64,000 nucleotides of DNA from Anisakis pegreffii (lineage: Eukaryota > Nematoda > Chromadorea > Rhabditida > Anisakidae): positions 37,869 to 101,868 of the forward strand of contig JAPYMA010000927.1 in the NCBI GenBank assembly GCA_035041965.1. Reading direction: 5' to 3'. Below, in pieces: positions 39,838 to 51,982 of the stretch. Position 1 is the first letter of the stretch; each line of letters starts with the position of its first letter. Below the pieces are notes generated by a model that made no database searches, was not told the origin of the DNA, and saw only the letters and a list, made by a program, of their open reading frames with translations. The position numbers and the translations under genes are program-made.

Positions 39838-42373
39838 GTTTACGTATAACACTGTATTTAGTGCTGAATCCTCCGATCTGTTACTGCTCTCAAATATCGA
39901 TAAATTGTTGATGTCCTAAACTTTCACAATACATTTACGGATTTATCAGTTGTCCAGTTGGAAGTTTTTTGAGAAACAAAAAATTCTCACGCGAATGAAA
40001 TTTTTGCGTTGTTACGATAGATGGAGCAACTGTTTATGTGCAGCGTGGCAGCGCTCTGAACTTTGACCTTATCTTCCTCTGGTCGCTTTGCACTCGCCAT
40101 CAAAAACCCTTACTTTTAGTCAAATTCGTTTGATGAGTGAATAGCATCCAAAGAAACAGTTCATCGATTGTTCTACCGTATTTCTATTCATTTTATTTTT
40201 ATTACTTGCAAATATCTCGTTAAATTGTTCAGCCATTTTATTCGATCAGTCGTCGTTCTTATGCTTCAGTGTTTTCATTTGAACACTGATTTTGCTGCCC
40301 AACAATACATACGCGTTCTGAAGATAATTTCCAACCTCTGTCACCAGAATCGTAATACTCACTAAATTAACTAAATTCATGGCAAAAGGCACTCTTGCTG
40401 ATAATGCCGCTGCGCGCATGTGCTGAGATTATCGCTTTACCCCATGTGTATCAATTCAATTCGAAGTCAAAACACGAGTATGCTTAAGCTTAGACTTACG
40501 CTTAGCCCAGTGATGAGGCTAACGCATCGGCCTCGAGTTATGTATGAAGCGTATGAGCACACAAGCATCTGTAATGCCGCGGTGGCGCCCGTTATCAGCA
40601 AAAGTATCAAACTGATTGCTTAATGCAGATTTTGAATTTCATTTTGTGGTCAACCCAACGATTACTTTTGTTGGAATGGATGCGCTATAATCGATGAAAT
40701 GATGTTATCAACTCAGAATAATCACTGACTTGATAAGATTTGTGTACCGCGAAGGCGTTCGTTCGTAAACTTTCATAATGAAATCGAAACGTCAACACAT
40801 CTTCCTTCACCTAGCAGTATTCTCATTCTCTTCAAACATCTCGCAAATGATTAAACACTTCGAACACTTTGTCCATTTCCGAATGTATTTTCGAGCACGG
40901 ACAACAAATGAATGAACTGGAAAATGCTAGAACAGTTGAAAATATTCACGTATTGTTCATTTTTTTGCTGGAAACAATTATAGATTCAGAATCTGATCAA
41001 GGAATGATGAACAGTAATCAGTGGAGTGTGCGCTGTTTATCGTTTAGACACCAAAACATTGATCCGTTTCCATCGAAAAAGAATCAAAACATCAAGAAAA
41101 CGTGAAATGTACTTTTACTGATCCAAAAGAAGAACGCTGATAAGAAATTATTTTTTCTTATCAAGTGCAAATCATTTACAAGAAGCCGTTTATGTCGCTT
41201 GTGAGTGAAGGGATTGGATATTCTAGGTTGGTTTTGGGTTGGGAATGAAATTAGGTGCGGAGGCTTCTGAAGAGGAGAGGGCAAAGTCGGGGGCACCGAA
41301 ATCTTGCGGATACTCGGGGCTTCTAAATGTTGTTCTCGAATTCGCTCAATTGTTGCCTTGATCAGGTAGATGCACTGATGACGTCCTCGATGCTCTCGAT
41401 TCACATCGTTGTCTCTTCTGTTTTTTCCTTTCTGACTCCATCAGTTTTATTTCTAACTTCACTTTTTAAGATTAGCAGTATTGTCTTAAACTTCTCATCA
41501 AATACTAAACTTGCTAGATAACTATCTAAATGAAAACTTTCATCTCTGGATGGCAAGTTACTTTTCCGCTTTCCTTTCAAGACCCGTAAGCAAGCAGGTA
41601 TCTATTGCACCAGCTGCACTAATGTCAACGAACACTCAATCGAGCATTATTTCATTTACATGATAACTTTCGAACGCAGCAGTGATTAGTTTGCTACTGA
41701 AAAGTAAAGTATCATAATTGCAGAGTGCATTTGTAAACAATCTATCACAAATGTTCATCTTGCTAAGTCGAGTTATTTTCATATAGGTGACATGTCGTAT
41801 GGTTCACAACATGATGTGACCGTCACGATGCCATCATATCATCTACTCATTTCGATAATTTGATACATTCTGGTCAAAACGACCATATTCAGTGGCTACG
41901 TTTGGGTTGATATAAAAACACTTGAAGAAAGGTGATTAACTGAAGGAAAAAATAACAGATCAAAATGATTGGACACAATTGATCAATATTCAGTAAGTGT
42001 GGTGTGATGGTAAGAGGATACGGGTATAAAAGGGAAGGTTTTAACGGCTCCTTTAATTACTGACTTTGTGTGCGATATTCAACCCGTTTAGGACGATGCA
42101 GCACTTCCGTATCGAATGCATTGCATTGGCTCTCATTTCCTTGAGCAGTTCACCTACAACATCAATTCTGATTATGAATTAATCAGTTTCCAAATTATCC
42201 CATTACCCCTCATTTCCCATCGTTAACATAACGCATGTGTACTTGGTGCGGTTCTTAACGGTACTAACAGCAATAATAGGATCTTAGCAATAGTAATGTA
42301 ATAGTGATGTTAGTAATCGATTGTATTATTCGCATTTTTATCGTTATTATAAATGTTGATTGCAGTCATCAAA

Positions 42374-45300
42374 ATGCTCGCAAGAAAGCTATTTCTTAGT
42401 TCATCACTGCTTCGTCATTCATCGTTGATAAAATCGCTCGCAGTCAATGGTAAATTTATTTCAACATCAAATTACCTCACAATCGCTTTTCAGACAATCT
42501 TCATTTGAACAATCGATTTGAATTCCGACTGATTACCGACAATGAATGCACATTTTAGTTCATTTTGGTTTATGATCGTTTCTCTGAACAGTGAATTTCT
42601 GGAATAGTGACAATAAATAATTCACTCTCAAGTTAAAAGTGAACTCGTTTGCAGACACATTCAGTCGCTGTTATTCAACACCGCCAGTGGCTCATCTGAA
42701 TGAATCTGAAACCCTTTTGGAGGAAACTGGTAATTATATTTTCGTTTCTTACCGGGTCAGTCACTTTCTAATCAGTACTCCACTGAGCTACTGATGGGCC
42801 GCTGATGCATCACTAGTGTTCAACTGTGAATTGAAGTGTTTTACTCGAAATTTTCTTAAAACTAGTTACAGAACTTTAATAATGGGGACCATTTGTGGGC
42901 GAATAGGTTCTCGAATTACTACTTCTCATGTATTGTCTTAGTAGCTGTAGTTTTACGCTGTCATGTGGTAATACTATATCACGTTATGAATAGTGGCAAC
43001 GGAAAATACCGATCAGTGGTTTCGGGATGGTCAATCTTAAATAGCGTTGTTACTTCGAATCATTTTAAACACTTCTGGGAAAACGCGCAAAAATTCATTA
43101 TTAACCTCGCGATGAAATTGGCCGTTTTATTAGGTGAACAGTGAATTTCTGGAATAGTGACAATAAATAATTCACTCATAAGTTAAAAAGTGAACTCGAT
43201 TGCAGACACATTCAGTCGCTGTTATTCAACACCGCCAGTGACTCATCTGAATGAATCTGAAACTCTTTTGAAGGAAACTGGTAATCATATTAACAAAATT
43301 CATTTAATTTTCATTTTTGTAGATCATAATAATAATGATATTAACAATGATAATAATAATAATAATAATAATAAATATTTGAGTTCGGAAATTTGGGGAG
43401 GATGTGGTCAAACCGTTAGTAAATCGAATGGATCATGATTCAGCAATGGATAAAAGTGTTATTGATGGATTATTTAGTAATGGATTCATGTCGGTTGAGG
43501 TTCCAGTCAAATACGGCGGAACTGAAGCGAGCTTCTTTGATGCTATGATTATCGTTGAGGAATTAGCAAAGGTGTCTTAACTGTTCATACAGTCCTTTAC
43601 TCAGATATGTAAAATTGATGCTGATCAATCTGAAACTGACATTTTTTAGGTCGATCCATCGGTGGCTGTGTTTTGTGACGTTCAGAACACATTAGTTGCA
43701 CCACTGATTATTGAATACGGTACAGAATCACAGAAAGAAAAATATTTACCACGAATTTTTTCTGATTGGGTGAGTGGAATTCTTGGTTGCATTTTATTAT
43801 AACACATGGAGTGAGAGTGCACATGAGGGATTGATATTCCCAACGGACAAGTCGAAACGTATATATGCAGATAATCTATTTGTAGTTGAAATGGTAACGT
43901 TAAGGACATGCCATCATAATCACGATTAGTCAAAGCCAATCAATTTCGAACCCTAGTCGTGACCAGTGAAGTATAATTTGAAAAAAAAATTGATTCAGTT
44001 CAAGCTCCGCGTTTTTGAAATTCCCACCTCCAGTTTAGCATTTTTTGAATTCCGATTCCAGTTCTGCATTGTCCAATTTTTGGACTTGGCTCATTTTCGG
44101 CTCCACATTTTTAAAAGTTCGGTCCCGGTTCCAGCTCCAGCCCCGGAGTAATCCGCATACGGAAAAGAACCATCGTGCAGGTATTAGCTCTTGCTATGGA
44201 ATGTTAATGTGATTTTTTGAGGAAGCCAAAAAAAAAAGAACTTTTTGTGGCTTCGGAGCTTGGGCAACACAGGTTTTGAATGCTCTTAAAAGTCAATAAC
44301 TTTCGATATCGCCTGTTAAGATCAATTGCAGCACAGTCAGATTCCATTAAGTGATTCATCCTTCCTCAAGACTTTTGTTAATTTGAACTTGTGAATGTTA
44401 TTATGAGTGGTGCTGAAAATGAAGGCGCGTTCGAAAATTGGTGCATTATTTCCCAATCTCACTTCATGGACAAACATTTCATAATTATCGCAGCATTTTA
44501 TTAACCGATTGAAAATGCTGCTGAATATTGTCTGACGCGAAAGGGAACAATGATCATAGACCATAGTCATGTCGCAGAGCAATTGAGGTGGGGGGTGCGT
44601 AACAATTCGCTGAGAAGTACGAACGGTTTATTCGGTAATATACGGGTGAGAATGTCATTTCAAATTCTAACCTAAACAGTTTATGTGAACAAGTGTTAAC
44701 AACCTGTCATCTTAACAGCTTAATGAAAACAGCATGTTGTACGCATAGTATAAATCGACCTAATATTCATTCTTGTCTTTCAGGTCGGCGCATTTTGTTT
44801 GTCTGAAGTTAGTTCAGGTTCGGATGCATTTGCATTAAAGACAACTGCAACAAAGGATGGTGACGATTATATCATTAATGGTAGCAAAATGTGGATCTCC
44901 AACGCGGAACATGCTCATTTCTTCATTGTAAACCTTTTATCAATTTCACATTTTCCTTTGATATTTATTGTAGGTGAAGGTGAATAGCACTGTACTTATT
45001 ATTATTTTAAATTATTACTATGATCATCTTGATATGCATTCCTTTATCTAGCACAGTAAGTTGTGGTGGTTTGTGTCGTTTCTGTTACATTACCATCTTT
45101 TGATTGGATAGTTTCTGCGTTCTGATGAGTGACCCGTGATATAAAACGTTTGAGGTGATGGCAAATGTCGATCCAAGCAAGGGTTATAAAGGTATAACGT
45201 CATTCTTGGTTGATAGATCATTGCAAGGAGTAGAAGTTGGAAAGAAGGAAGATAAACTTTGTATCAGAGCGAGTAGCACATGCCCGGTGCACTTCAACGA

Positions 45301-46960
45301 AGTTAGTGTCAATAAAGATATGGTTCTCGGTGAGGTTGGCAAAGGTTTGTACCGGATTATCTTTAATGCCGTCCAAGAAATGATCTTTTTTCACCAGCCA
45401 CAAATGATAAGTTCCATTAGTAACTTGTCAGTAGCTGTAAGTGTCAATTTTTTCGTAAACCATTACGTTCGAGGTTTTGATTCTCAGATCTCATATCGAT
45501 CCTTGATCAGCGAACTGCTAAACCATTAGTTTTTGGCCCAAAAAGTTTGTCCATAAATGATTTTTGTGTATGTTGCTGTATCTAAAACAGTGATGAAATT
45601 ATATTCAAATGTTTAAGGTTACAAAATGGCCATTGAATGTTTGAATGCGGGACGTATTGGAATCGGGGCACAAATGCTTGGTTTAAGTGAAGGATGCTTC
45701 CAGTCGACAATACCTTATCTACAACAGCGTAAACAGTTTAATAAACGTCTCATTGACTTTCAGGTTCATTATTCCTTCACAGATCATTTTTTTCATCCAA
45801 GCATTCGAATGTCCTAGAATAATATCATTAAAGATCATGTATCATCTATTTATATCGTCTCATAATTGCATGCGATCAGTCATTCGATGAACTCCAGTAA
45901 AATTACTGATATGAATATTCACGAAATTTCGATATCCTTCTAGCTATCACTTGTTTAATGTTTCAACATCAACCGAAATTTTCATATACTTAACAGATTC
46001 GTTGACAGTATGATGTGCTCATATGTTACAACAAGAATAATGGAAACTTGCAGGGTTTGCAACACCAGATTGCTGATATTGCAACACAAATTGAAGCAAC
46101 ACGTTTACTTGTTTATAATGCAGCACGACTGAAGCAAGCAAACGCAAGTTATATCAAGGTTTTCATTCATTTTAATTCGTTGATTACCGATGAACAAACT
46201 ATGTTACTTGTTATTTGTTCTCTGTTCGTTTGCTCTCCGATTATCATTTAATTTGCTCATCAATTCGTTCGCAATTGTAAGGAATCTGCCATGGCGAAAT
46301 GGTATAGCTCAGTCGTAGCAGGAAATACAACAACCAAATGTATCGAATGGATGGGTGGAGTTGGAATCTCGAAGTCGTTTCCAGTCGAGAAATTCTATCG
46401 AGATTGTAAAATTGGTAATTTTCATTCAATTCTTATCTAGTCATTCCGTCAGTCTTACATCAAAGTGCGACTAAAATTTAGTATAGCTTTTTGATGATTT
46501 GTGGATGACTGTTTCATATTATTAACGTGAATCGTAACCTCATTCGTTATTTCATTTCTATTTCAGACGATAATGTGCGTAATAATGTTTGTAGTCATGA
46601 CATGACAACATAATGTCACTTTGTGCGAGACTTTTAACGAAGTTTCGCATAGCGGAGGACATTTTTACCATAGTCATGTAATGCTAAGAGAGCGTTTTTC
46701 GGATATAGGCACATTTATGGGAGGTGGAATGAGGGGGCGGGAGGGGAGGCGTTGGAACAGTTGAAGCGAATACCGCTGAAAGGTTCATATCGCTTTGATA
46801 ATTCCATGGATTAGATGAGAGTTCACCTGACACGTATTACGAATTATGTGCACCTCATGCCATCAATATATTTTCAGGCACTATCTATGAAGGCACTTCG
46901 AACGTGCAACTTAACACGATTGCTAAACTGATTGATGCTGAATACAAGGAGATATCTTAA
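42374..46960 (+). CDS. Short/branched-chain acyl-CoA dehydrogenase, mitochondrial
   Basis: An FAD enzyme that oxidises 2-methylbutyryl-CoA and similar acyl-CoAs in isoleucine breakdown. Ten in-phase exons give 419 codons: 42374-42449, 42655-42729 (or 43206-43280), 43384-43571, 43650-43769, 44784-44927, 45155-45344, 45618-45763, 46054-46158, 46282-46414 and 46878-46960. The N-terminus ([17 protein letters not shown]) is a mitochondrial targeting peptide. The body follows human ACADSB (432 residues): [105 protein letters not shown] and [14 protein letters not shown]397 in IYEGTSNVQ is the expected catalytic base. Exon 2 occurs twice with identical length and phase. In Ascaris, close relatives run in reverse as 2-methyl branched-chain enoyl-CoA reductases, so that role is also possible. 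Confidence 0.94.
42585..43291 (+). repeat. Tandem duplication of acyl-CoA dehydrogenase exon 2 with flanks
   Basis: About 156 bases (42585-42740) recur at 43135-43291, offset by 550 bases. The copied block holds the end of the upstream intron, the whole 75-base exon and the start of the next intron. The splice acceptor (TGCAG) and donor (CTGGTAAT) are intact in both. The two exons differ at three bases: Ala to Thr, a silent threonine change, and Glu to Lys. Both are phase 1 to phase 1, so either or both could be spliced in frame. The 390 bases between the copies are unrelated to either. Confidence 0.92.
43326..43376 (+). repeat. AAT microsatellite
   Basis: Mainly AAT/GAT triplets, just upstream of the exon 3 acceptor of the acyl-CoA dehydrogenase gene, replacing the usual pyrimidine-rich tract. 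Confidence 0.9.
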
Positions 46961-48195
46961 ATTATATAGAATATTTTCGATAGTATTCATGTTCTGAAAC
47001 TCATTCCCAATTACATATTCATTAATATTTTATTGAATCCTAATGTCTATACAGAAATACGTTGAGGTTTTGAAAATGTTTTCTTAATTGCATCTGCTGA
47101 CTAGAAAGATATCAACGAAAGCAGTAATTCGAACAAGTTCAACACGATAACGATTCTTCTATGTGATCGATAACGATTCTTCTAACAACTTCAACACGAT
47201 AACGATCTAGAAAAGTCACTGAACAAGTTCAAGATCAGTGTGTTACCGAAATGATTCATCAAATAACTTATTTAAGGCCAAGATGTTTTTGCTCAAAAAA
47301 CGGATGAGTCTTGTACTATTTCCATTATTTTTATGAAGACATCAAGCAGTAAATTAATTTTTTCTTTGAAAGTTTCATTGAACTGATTATTCACCCCACT
47401 TCTGGAATGTATGCACACACACACTGTGTAGCACCGGGTCATGTTGCACATCGTGAATAAATTCATGAATCGAATAAAACTTGAAAACAACAGCGTCTCT
47501 GCGAACGAACTGACTCATTGTAAGTGAAAAGACTGTCAATTAGGGTTTTATTTATGACATCCTAACATATCATCAACAAACAAATTTTCGTACCGATTTG
47601 AATGCGCAATTGATCATTTTCGACGAAGGTTTGTCAAAAACTAATCGAACATTTAATAAATGAGGCGAATCAAGTGGCAGATGCATCAAGAAACTGACAG
47701 TAATAATCTCTGTTGGCCAGTAAATAAAACAAAATAATTGTCGCACTCCATAGCAGCCAATACGCGGTCCATCGACAATAGTAAAGTCGTTTGGAAGGCA
47801 CTTGTTCCAGTTCAAAGATAATGCTCGGAATTGCTGGCAATAACTGCAAACTTTCAGCATGCATTCAAAATATCCGTTTATGTGCAATTGGAACAATTGG
47901 ATTTTGAGTGCTTTAAAAAATCAAAAAATACGAACGCTTACATTAGTTGCAGACTGATCATATTTATCATACAAATATTCACTTTGTTGAGGATACATGC
48001 GTGGTAATGAAGTTAAGCTCTGAAAAATCACTGATATCCGTGCCAATAATGACATCAGTAAATGGTCGTCATTCAGTTAGCTATAAAATCGCAAACAGCA
48101 ACTATCTGAGCGATGGCGAAGGCGAATGAAGACGATTATTTAAGCAATATCCAATGAACAACGCTTCGTTTGATTCTACAATAAAAGCAGCACTC
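46961..48195. other. Intergenic region with local repeats and an unassigned frame
   Basis: Near 47115-47205 the words TTCAACACGATAACGATTCT and ATAACGATTCTTCTA recur in tandem. A 107-codon minus-strand frame (47573-47896) overlaps a second minus frame (47670-47864) with a hydrophobic stretch (YWLLWSATIILFYLLANR) behind a TTTGCAG acceptor. Both look partly coding, but no family is recognised and no join to the gene upstream was found. Confidence 0.3.
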
Positions 48196-50748
48196 TCAAA
48201 AATGCCGTTGCTCATCTGAAGCTCGAGTTGTATCGATACACTCCTCACTTAAAACCTTGTTAGGTAATATCTCGGTGAGTTCCTACAGAGCCTCATCAAA
48301 TCACTGTAGAAGCTTAGACTTCACTAGTAACGTTTTCATGCAATCGCGCGATTATGAATGTCTGCAATTCTCGAGGAAGAAAATGTCCATCAGAACTGTC
48401 TGCGAATAAATAAATCGTGAACCTACATTGCAGTGTCGACATCGACCTAGTGTATCAGTGTCATCATTCGCTACTTCAGTGCCAATATCTCTCGTTACTG
48501 CTCTTAATTTATCACCAATTACTCCATCTTTCCAATTAACATCTTATCAATGCTCATTCACAACAATCTACTGCAGTGAATAAAGCTCATTTGGCTCAAT
48601 AATTCCATTACTACCACTTCTTGCGATTACTACTGTAACGTTTATTATTAACACTGCTATTGTCATGGTTTTTGAGTCAATAATAACTTTTCTATGTCTT
48701 TGTATTGTTGCTGATTGTGAGTCAACAATTCAGTTCAGTCCAATTAGCTGATCATCTTCATTACAGAAATTTCGAATCCGGATTTGCGATTTCAAGCAAA
48801 TGTTCTGGAGCCTGAAGTTCTTTCTCGTTTACTACTTATCTGTACACTCTTTTCGCGATGCATGAAAAGCAATGTTTCGACGTTTTGAAAGAAATTGTTT
48901 TGAAGGTTGATTTTAAACAAGGAACTGTGTTGATTCTTGCAGAAGGGATTTAACATGAGAATAATATCATTATGGAGATTACAAGTTGTTGGCTGATCGA
49001 GAACGCTTAACACGTTGATGTTTTCTGCGTTGTTTCAAGCTGATGTCACGAGTACTTCGTTCACTTTTATAACTTACATCGGTCGGCGATATGTCATTTT
49101 CTGACTGCAAAAATCAGAGGAACTGATATCGATATTATTGCCCTCAGTGTCGTTTATCTTCAAATTCATCTTTACATTGCAAAATTGCAAAATTGCAAAA
49201 TTCTGCTTCCAATGTTTTCAAAAAGTTCAAGTGTATCATGAGGCAATGCATACCATAACAGATCACTTGAATAGAACTGTTTCATTGAGAAGCCATTAGC
49301 CCACTTAGAACAATTATTTGCCGAGAATAATTTCAAATAAAACTGTGTTGTAGCTGCTATGCGATCTTTTATAAAATAGCCATATTAGTTCTCAGAACTG
49401 CAGCCAAAAGAGAAATTCAACGTTTTCTAGATGAACATAGTGACTTATCCGGCAATGAAATATCACGAATTTTAATGAACAAGTAGGTAAATTACTTTCT
49501 CTCGTCCAGTGAACAATGTTGGTGATTTTGTGAGAGGTGATATACCCCTTCGTTTCTTCATTTTGTTACGCCTTCTCTGAAAGGCTTAAATTGACAGCAC
49601 CGGAATATCCTGTTTGAATTATTTAAATTAGTAAAATCGAACAACACTAATGGGATAACAGCGCACTAAAACAGGTTAAGATCGACCGGATACCGAACCC
49701 CTTGAATGCTGTGCAATATGTCAAGGGTGCATGAACTTGCACTGATAACCGTTTCAAAGACTCCTCAAACAACTTCCCACTCAACAAGTGCAATTAATCA
49801 TTTATCAGTGAACTTAATCGAATGAACAGTCCCATTTGATGCTGATATCAGTGTACAGTCCATGTATTATTCCCTCCATAAATCCCTGTTACATTCAGTG
49901 CTAATCCTCAAGCACAAACGACTTTCGTTCTGATTTAGTTGTATACTTCAGCCGAATTCCTAATTGATAAATTGTACTTCAATGAATCAAAAATCATTTG
50001 TTACACATTTATGCAACTGTCATCAAACGCATTACATACCAAAGAGCGTTTCAAATTACTTTTCACTTCCGAAATTTCCCTCTCTCCTCTGTCGCTCATT
50101 TCCGTGATTGTTTACTGGACGTTCGAAATCATAATTTATGCAATTTATTTAAAAGTTGTTGCAAAACTTGTCTATTTCATTAATAATATTTTATCTATTC
50201 AGGTATGTCTATTATCTATCCAGGTACATTAATAATCATATCTATTCGGGTATGAAGCTTCAACGACACTGTACTCATCAAAGATCATTATCAATACGAT
50301 ATCACCACTATTCCGTAGTTTTTTAGAATAGTTTTTTAATTACAAAACTACAGAATTTCTTCGATTAAGCCAGTACAAAGTTTTTGCAAATTCATTGCAA
50401 CGAATCACTTAATGTTATTGACACATTTTTTTTCCGTAAAAAAGTGATCATCAACGGAATATGATGTATAGAATGAATAAGTGCACGAAGCAGTCATAAA
50501 ACACAGCAATTCAACTTACAACCTACCTCCGTCGCAATAAGAACTGAACTGACTGCTAGAGGCCAGCTTTTCAAGAGTTCACTTTCTTCGATAATATGTA
50601 AATTTCATCATTAAATAAGAATCATTTTTGGGAGCATAGATTTTTAGCATACAAATGCTTGCCAGCTTGCGACTGCTGCATTTGCGACGAGCCGTGATTA
50701 CAACGAAGAATAAAGAATTAAAGCGGTCAAAATGAAAACCTTTCTCAT
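48196..50748 (-). CDS. Unrecognised minus-strand gene, possibly secreted
   Basis: The 3' exons fit well: 48542-48427 (NWKDGVIGDKLRAVTRDIGT, then EVANDDTDTLGRCRHCN), 48361-48332 (TFIIARLHEN) and 48282-48196 (ELTEILPNKVLSEECIDTTR, then ASDEQRHF and stop), joining in phase 0 with a 65-base intron. Upstream, 49104 to about 48983 reads SENDISPTDVSYKSERSTRD, then a basic run (RRKHQRVKRSRS). A frame overlapping it (NDTEGNNIDISSSDFCSQKM) has a perfect GTAAGT donor, so the structure there is ambiguous. An exon at 50748-50702 (MRKVFILTALILYSS, donor GTAATC) looks like a signal peptide and may be the first exon. No domain is recognised. The basic KR/RR sites could suggest a processed precursor, but that is speculation. 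Confidence 0.4.
49396..49486 (+). CDS. Terminal-exon-like segment on the plus strand
   Basis: After the acceptor TAGTTCTCAG an open frame reads AKREIQRFLDEHSDLSGNEI, then SRILMNK and TAG, 29 codons of coding-like composition. It is antisense to and inside the span of the unrecognised minus-strand gene. No preceding exon was found. It may be the last exon of a nested gene or a chance frame. Confidence 0.25.
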
Positions 50749-51134
50749 TGTCAGTAAAACTATTCCGAGATAGCAATAGTGACATAGCAACCGTTTAATA
50801 ATATTTTATTCGCATGATAATATGTGCAGCAAACTTCAGTACAAATGATTGCAATATGGCGAATATACTGCCCCGAGTGTCGTTGGGGAGGGGAGAAAGA
50901 ATTTTTAAAAAGCAGGAAAGAAACAACAAATTATACACATTATCATAAGTGAGAACGATGTGTATGATATCTGTATTATATCAATGTATACCTATCATGC
51001 TGTTGAGTCGTGTGGTATATTTACCAATAAAATGGGAATGAAAAAAATTGGGTAGGTGAAGTATCAGTTCCTCTACCTTCTCTTGTTAAACAGACATCGT
51101 GATTTTACCAAGGGTATAAATCCGATCTGATCTG

Positions 51135-51982
51135 TTAAGGCAAATCTGCATTCAAATTTTCGGAGATTTTGAGGAGATAAGATGTTGAGGAGTAGACGGC
51201 GGACTCTAGCGATTGGCTTGTGAATGAGACTTTTGTAATGATAAATTGGCAACGTTTGACAGCGAGTTTAAGGGGATTATTTTGACGAATTCGTTTAGTG
51301 TTTAGCGAAAACTTGAAAAAATCTTCCATTTGAAGATCAAAGTGATGTTGGATGAAAAATCTTGACAGTTCTAAAGATTTTAATTCTAAAACTGACAGTC
51401 TCTGCTGGTGTTCGGGTAGGTTATCGAATCTTCGACATTCCCTCTTGAAGATGAAACGTGTCAACATTCACTTTGTAGATCAGAGGGAGACCAAAGAGAA
51501 CAGGCGTATTCTAGAAGTCGCCGGATAAATAATTTGCTGTGTAGGGATAAACTGTTAGAGCTGAACGATCTGAATATGAATGATGCTCTGATTTTAGCTT
51601 TGACTTTTTTGACTGCAGTGAAAATTTGATGATGCAATTTCAAATTCGGTTAATTATGGCATTCAGGTTTCGGACGAATGAGGAGTGAGTCAATTTTTGT
51701 TTGATGAGATTGTTCCTATTGTTCTTACAAATTCCAATCAATTTTGGAGCTAATGGTAAGAGCCAGTACGATGACCACTGGTTTATGGAATTAAATATGG
51801 TTTGTAAGTTGCTGGAGAACGTGGAGTCCTTAGCATCATCTGTAAAAATGAAGCATACTGACTCTAGAGGAAGGCACTCTGGAAGATCGTTGAGAAAAAT
51901 ATGAAAGAGAAGGTGTCCCAGAACGGGATCTCGAGGAACATCACCGCTGATATAATCTGATGAATCAATCATCAGATTATAT
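51135..51982 (-). mobile_element. Decayed non-LTR retrotransposon, reverse transcriptase fragment
   Basis: Three minus-strand frames (51972-51640, 51643-51461 and 51467-51135) continue one another by frameshifts. They carry reverse-transcriptase landmarks in order: GDVPRDPVLGHLLFHIFLND (the usual G-P-Q-G-S-V-L-G block, altered), FIFTDDAK (the FADD active-site box with Ala to Thr), a palm/thumb portion (KVKAKIRASFIFRSF, RRLLEYACSLWSP), and a C-terminal LPEHQQRLSVLELKSLELSR motif typical of jockey/CR1-like LINEs. Endonuclease, ORF1 and tail are not seen. The 5' boundary is marked by a 14-bp inverted repeat (51950-51982). It is inactive. Confidence 0.85.

Larger units (their letters stand above)
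37176..42373. other. Repeat-rich intergenic region
   Basis: It contains a two-copy tandem repeat (38586-39030), an exon-like segment (39043-39190, minus), a TA microsatellite (39791-39837) and G-rich MITE-like fragments near 38480-38600. A 106-codon minus-strand frame at 41084-41404 shows no recognised domain. Degenerate TTAGACTTACGCTTAG wording near 40480 resembles the repeat at 17.3 kb. No other gene can be supported. Confidence 0.4.

Noticed and set aside
43682..43939. 85-codon minus-strand frame opposite the acyl-CoA dehydrogenase
   Set aside because: Shadow of exon 4 and intron; no independent evidence.
46590..46800. G-rich stretch in the last acyl-CoA dehydrogenase intron as a separate element
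   Set aside because: No inverted ends, target duplication or coding frame could be seen.
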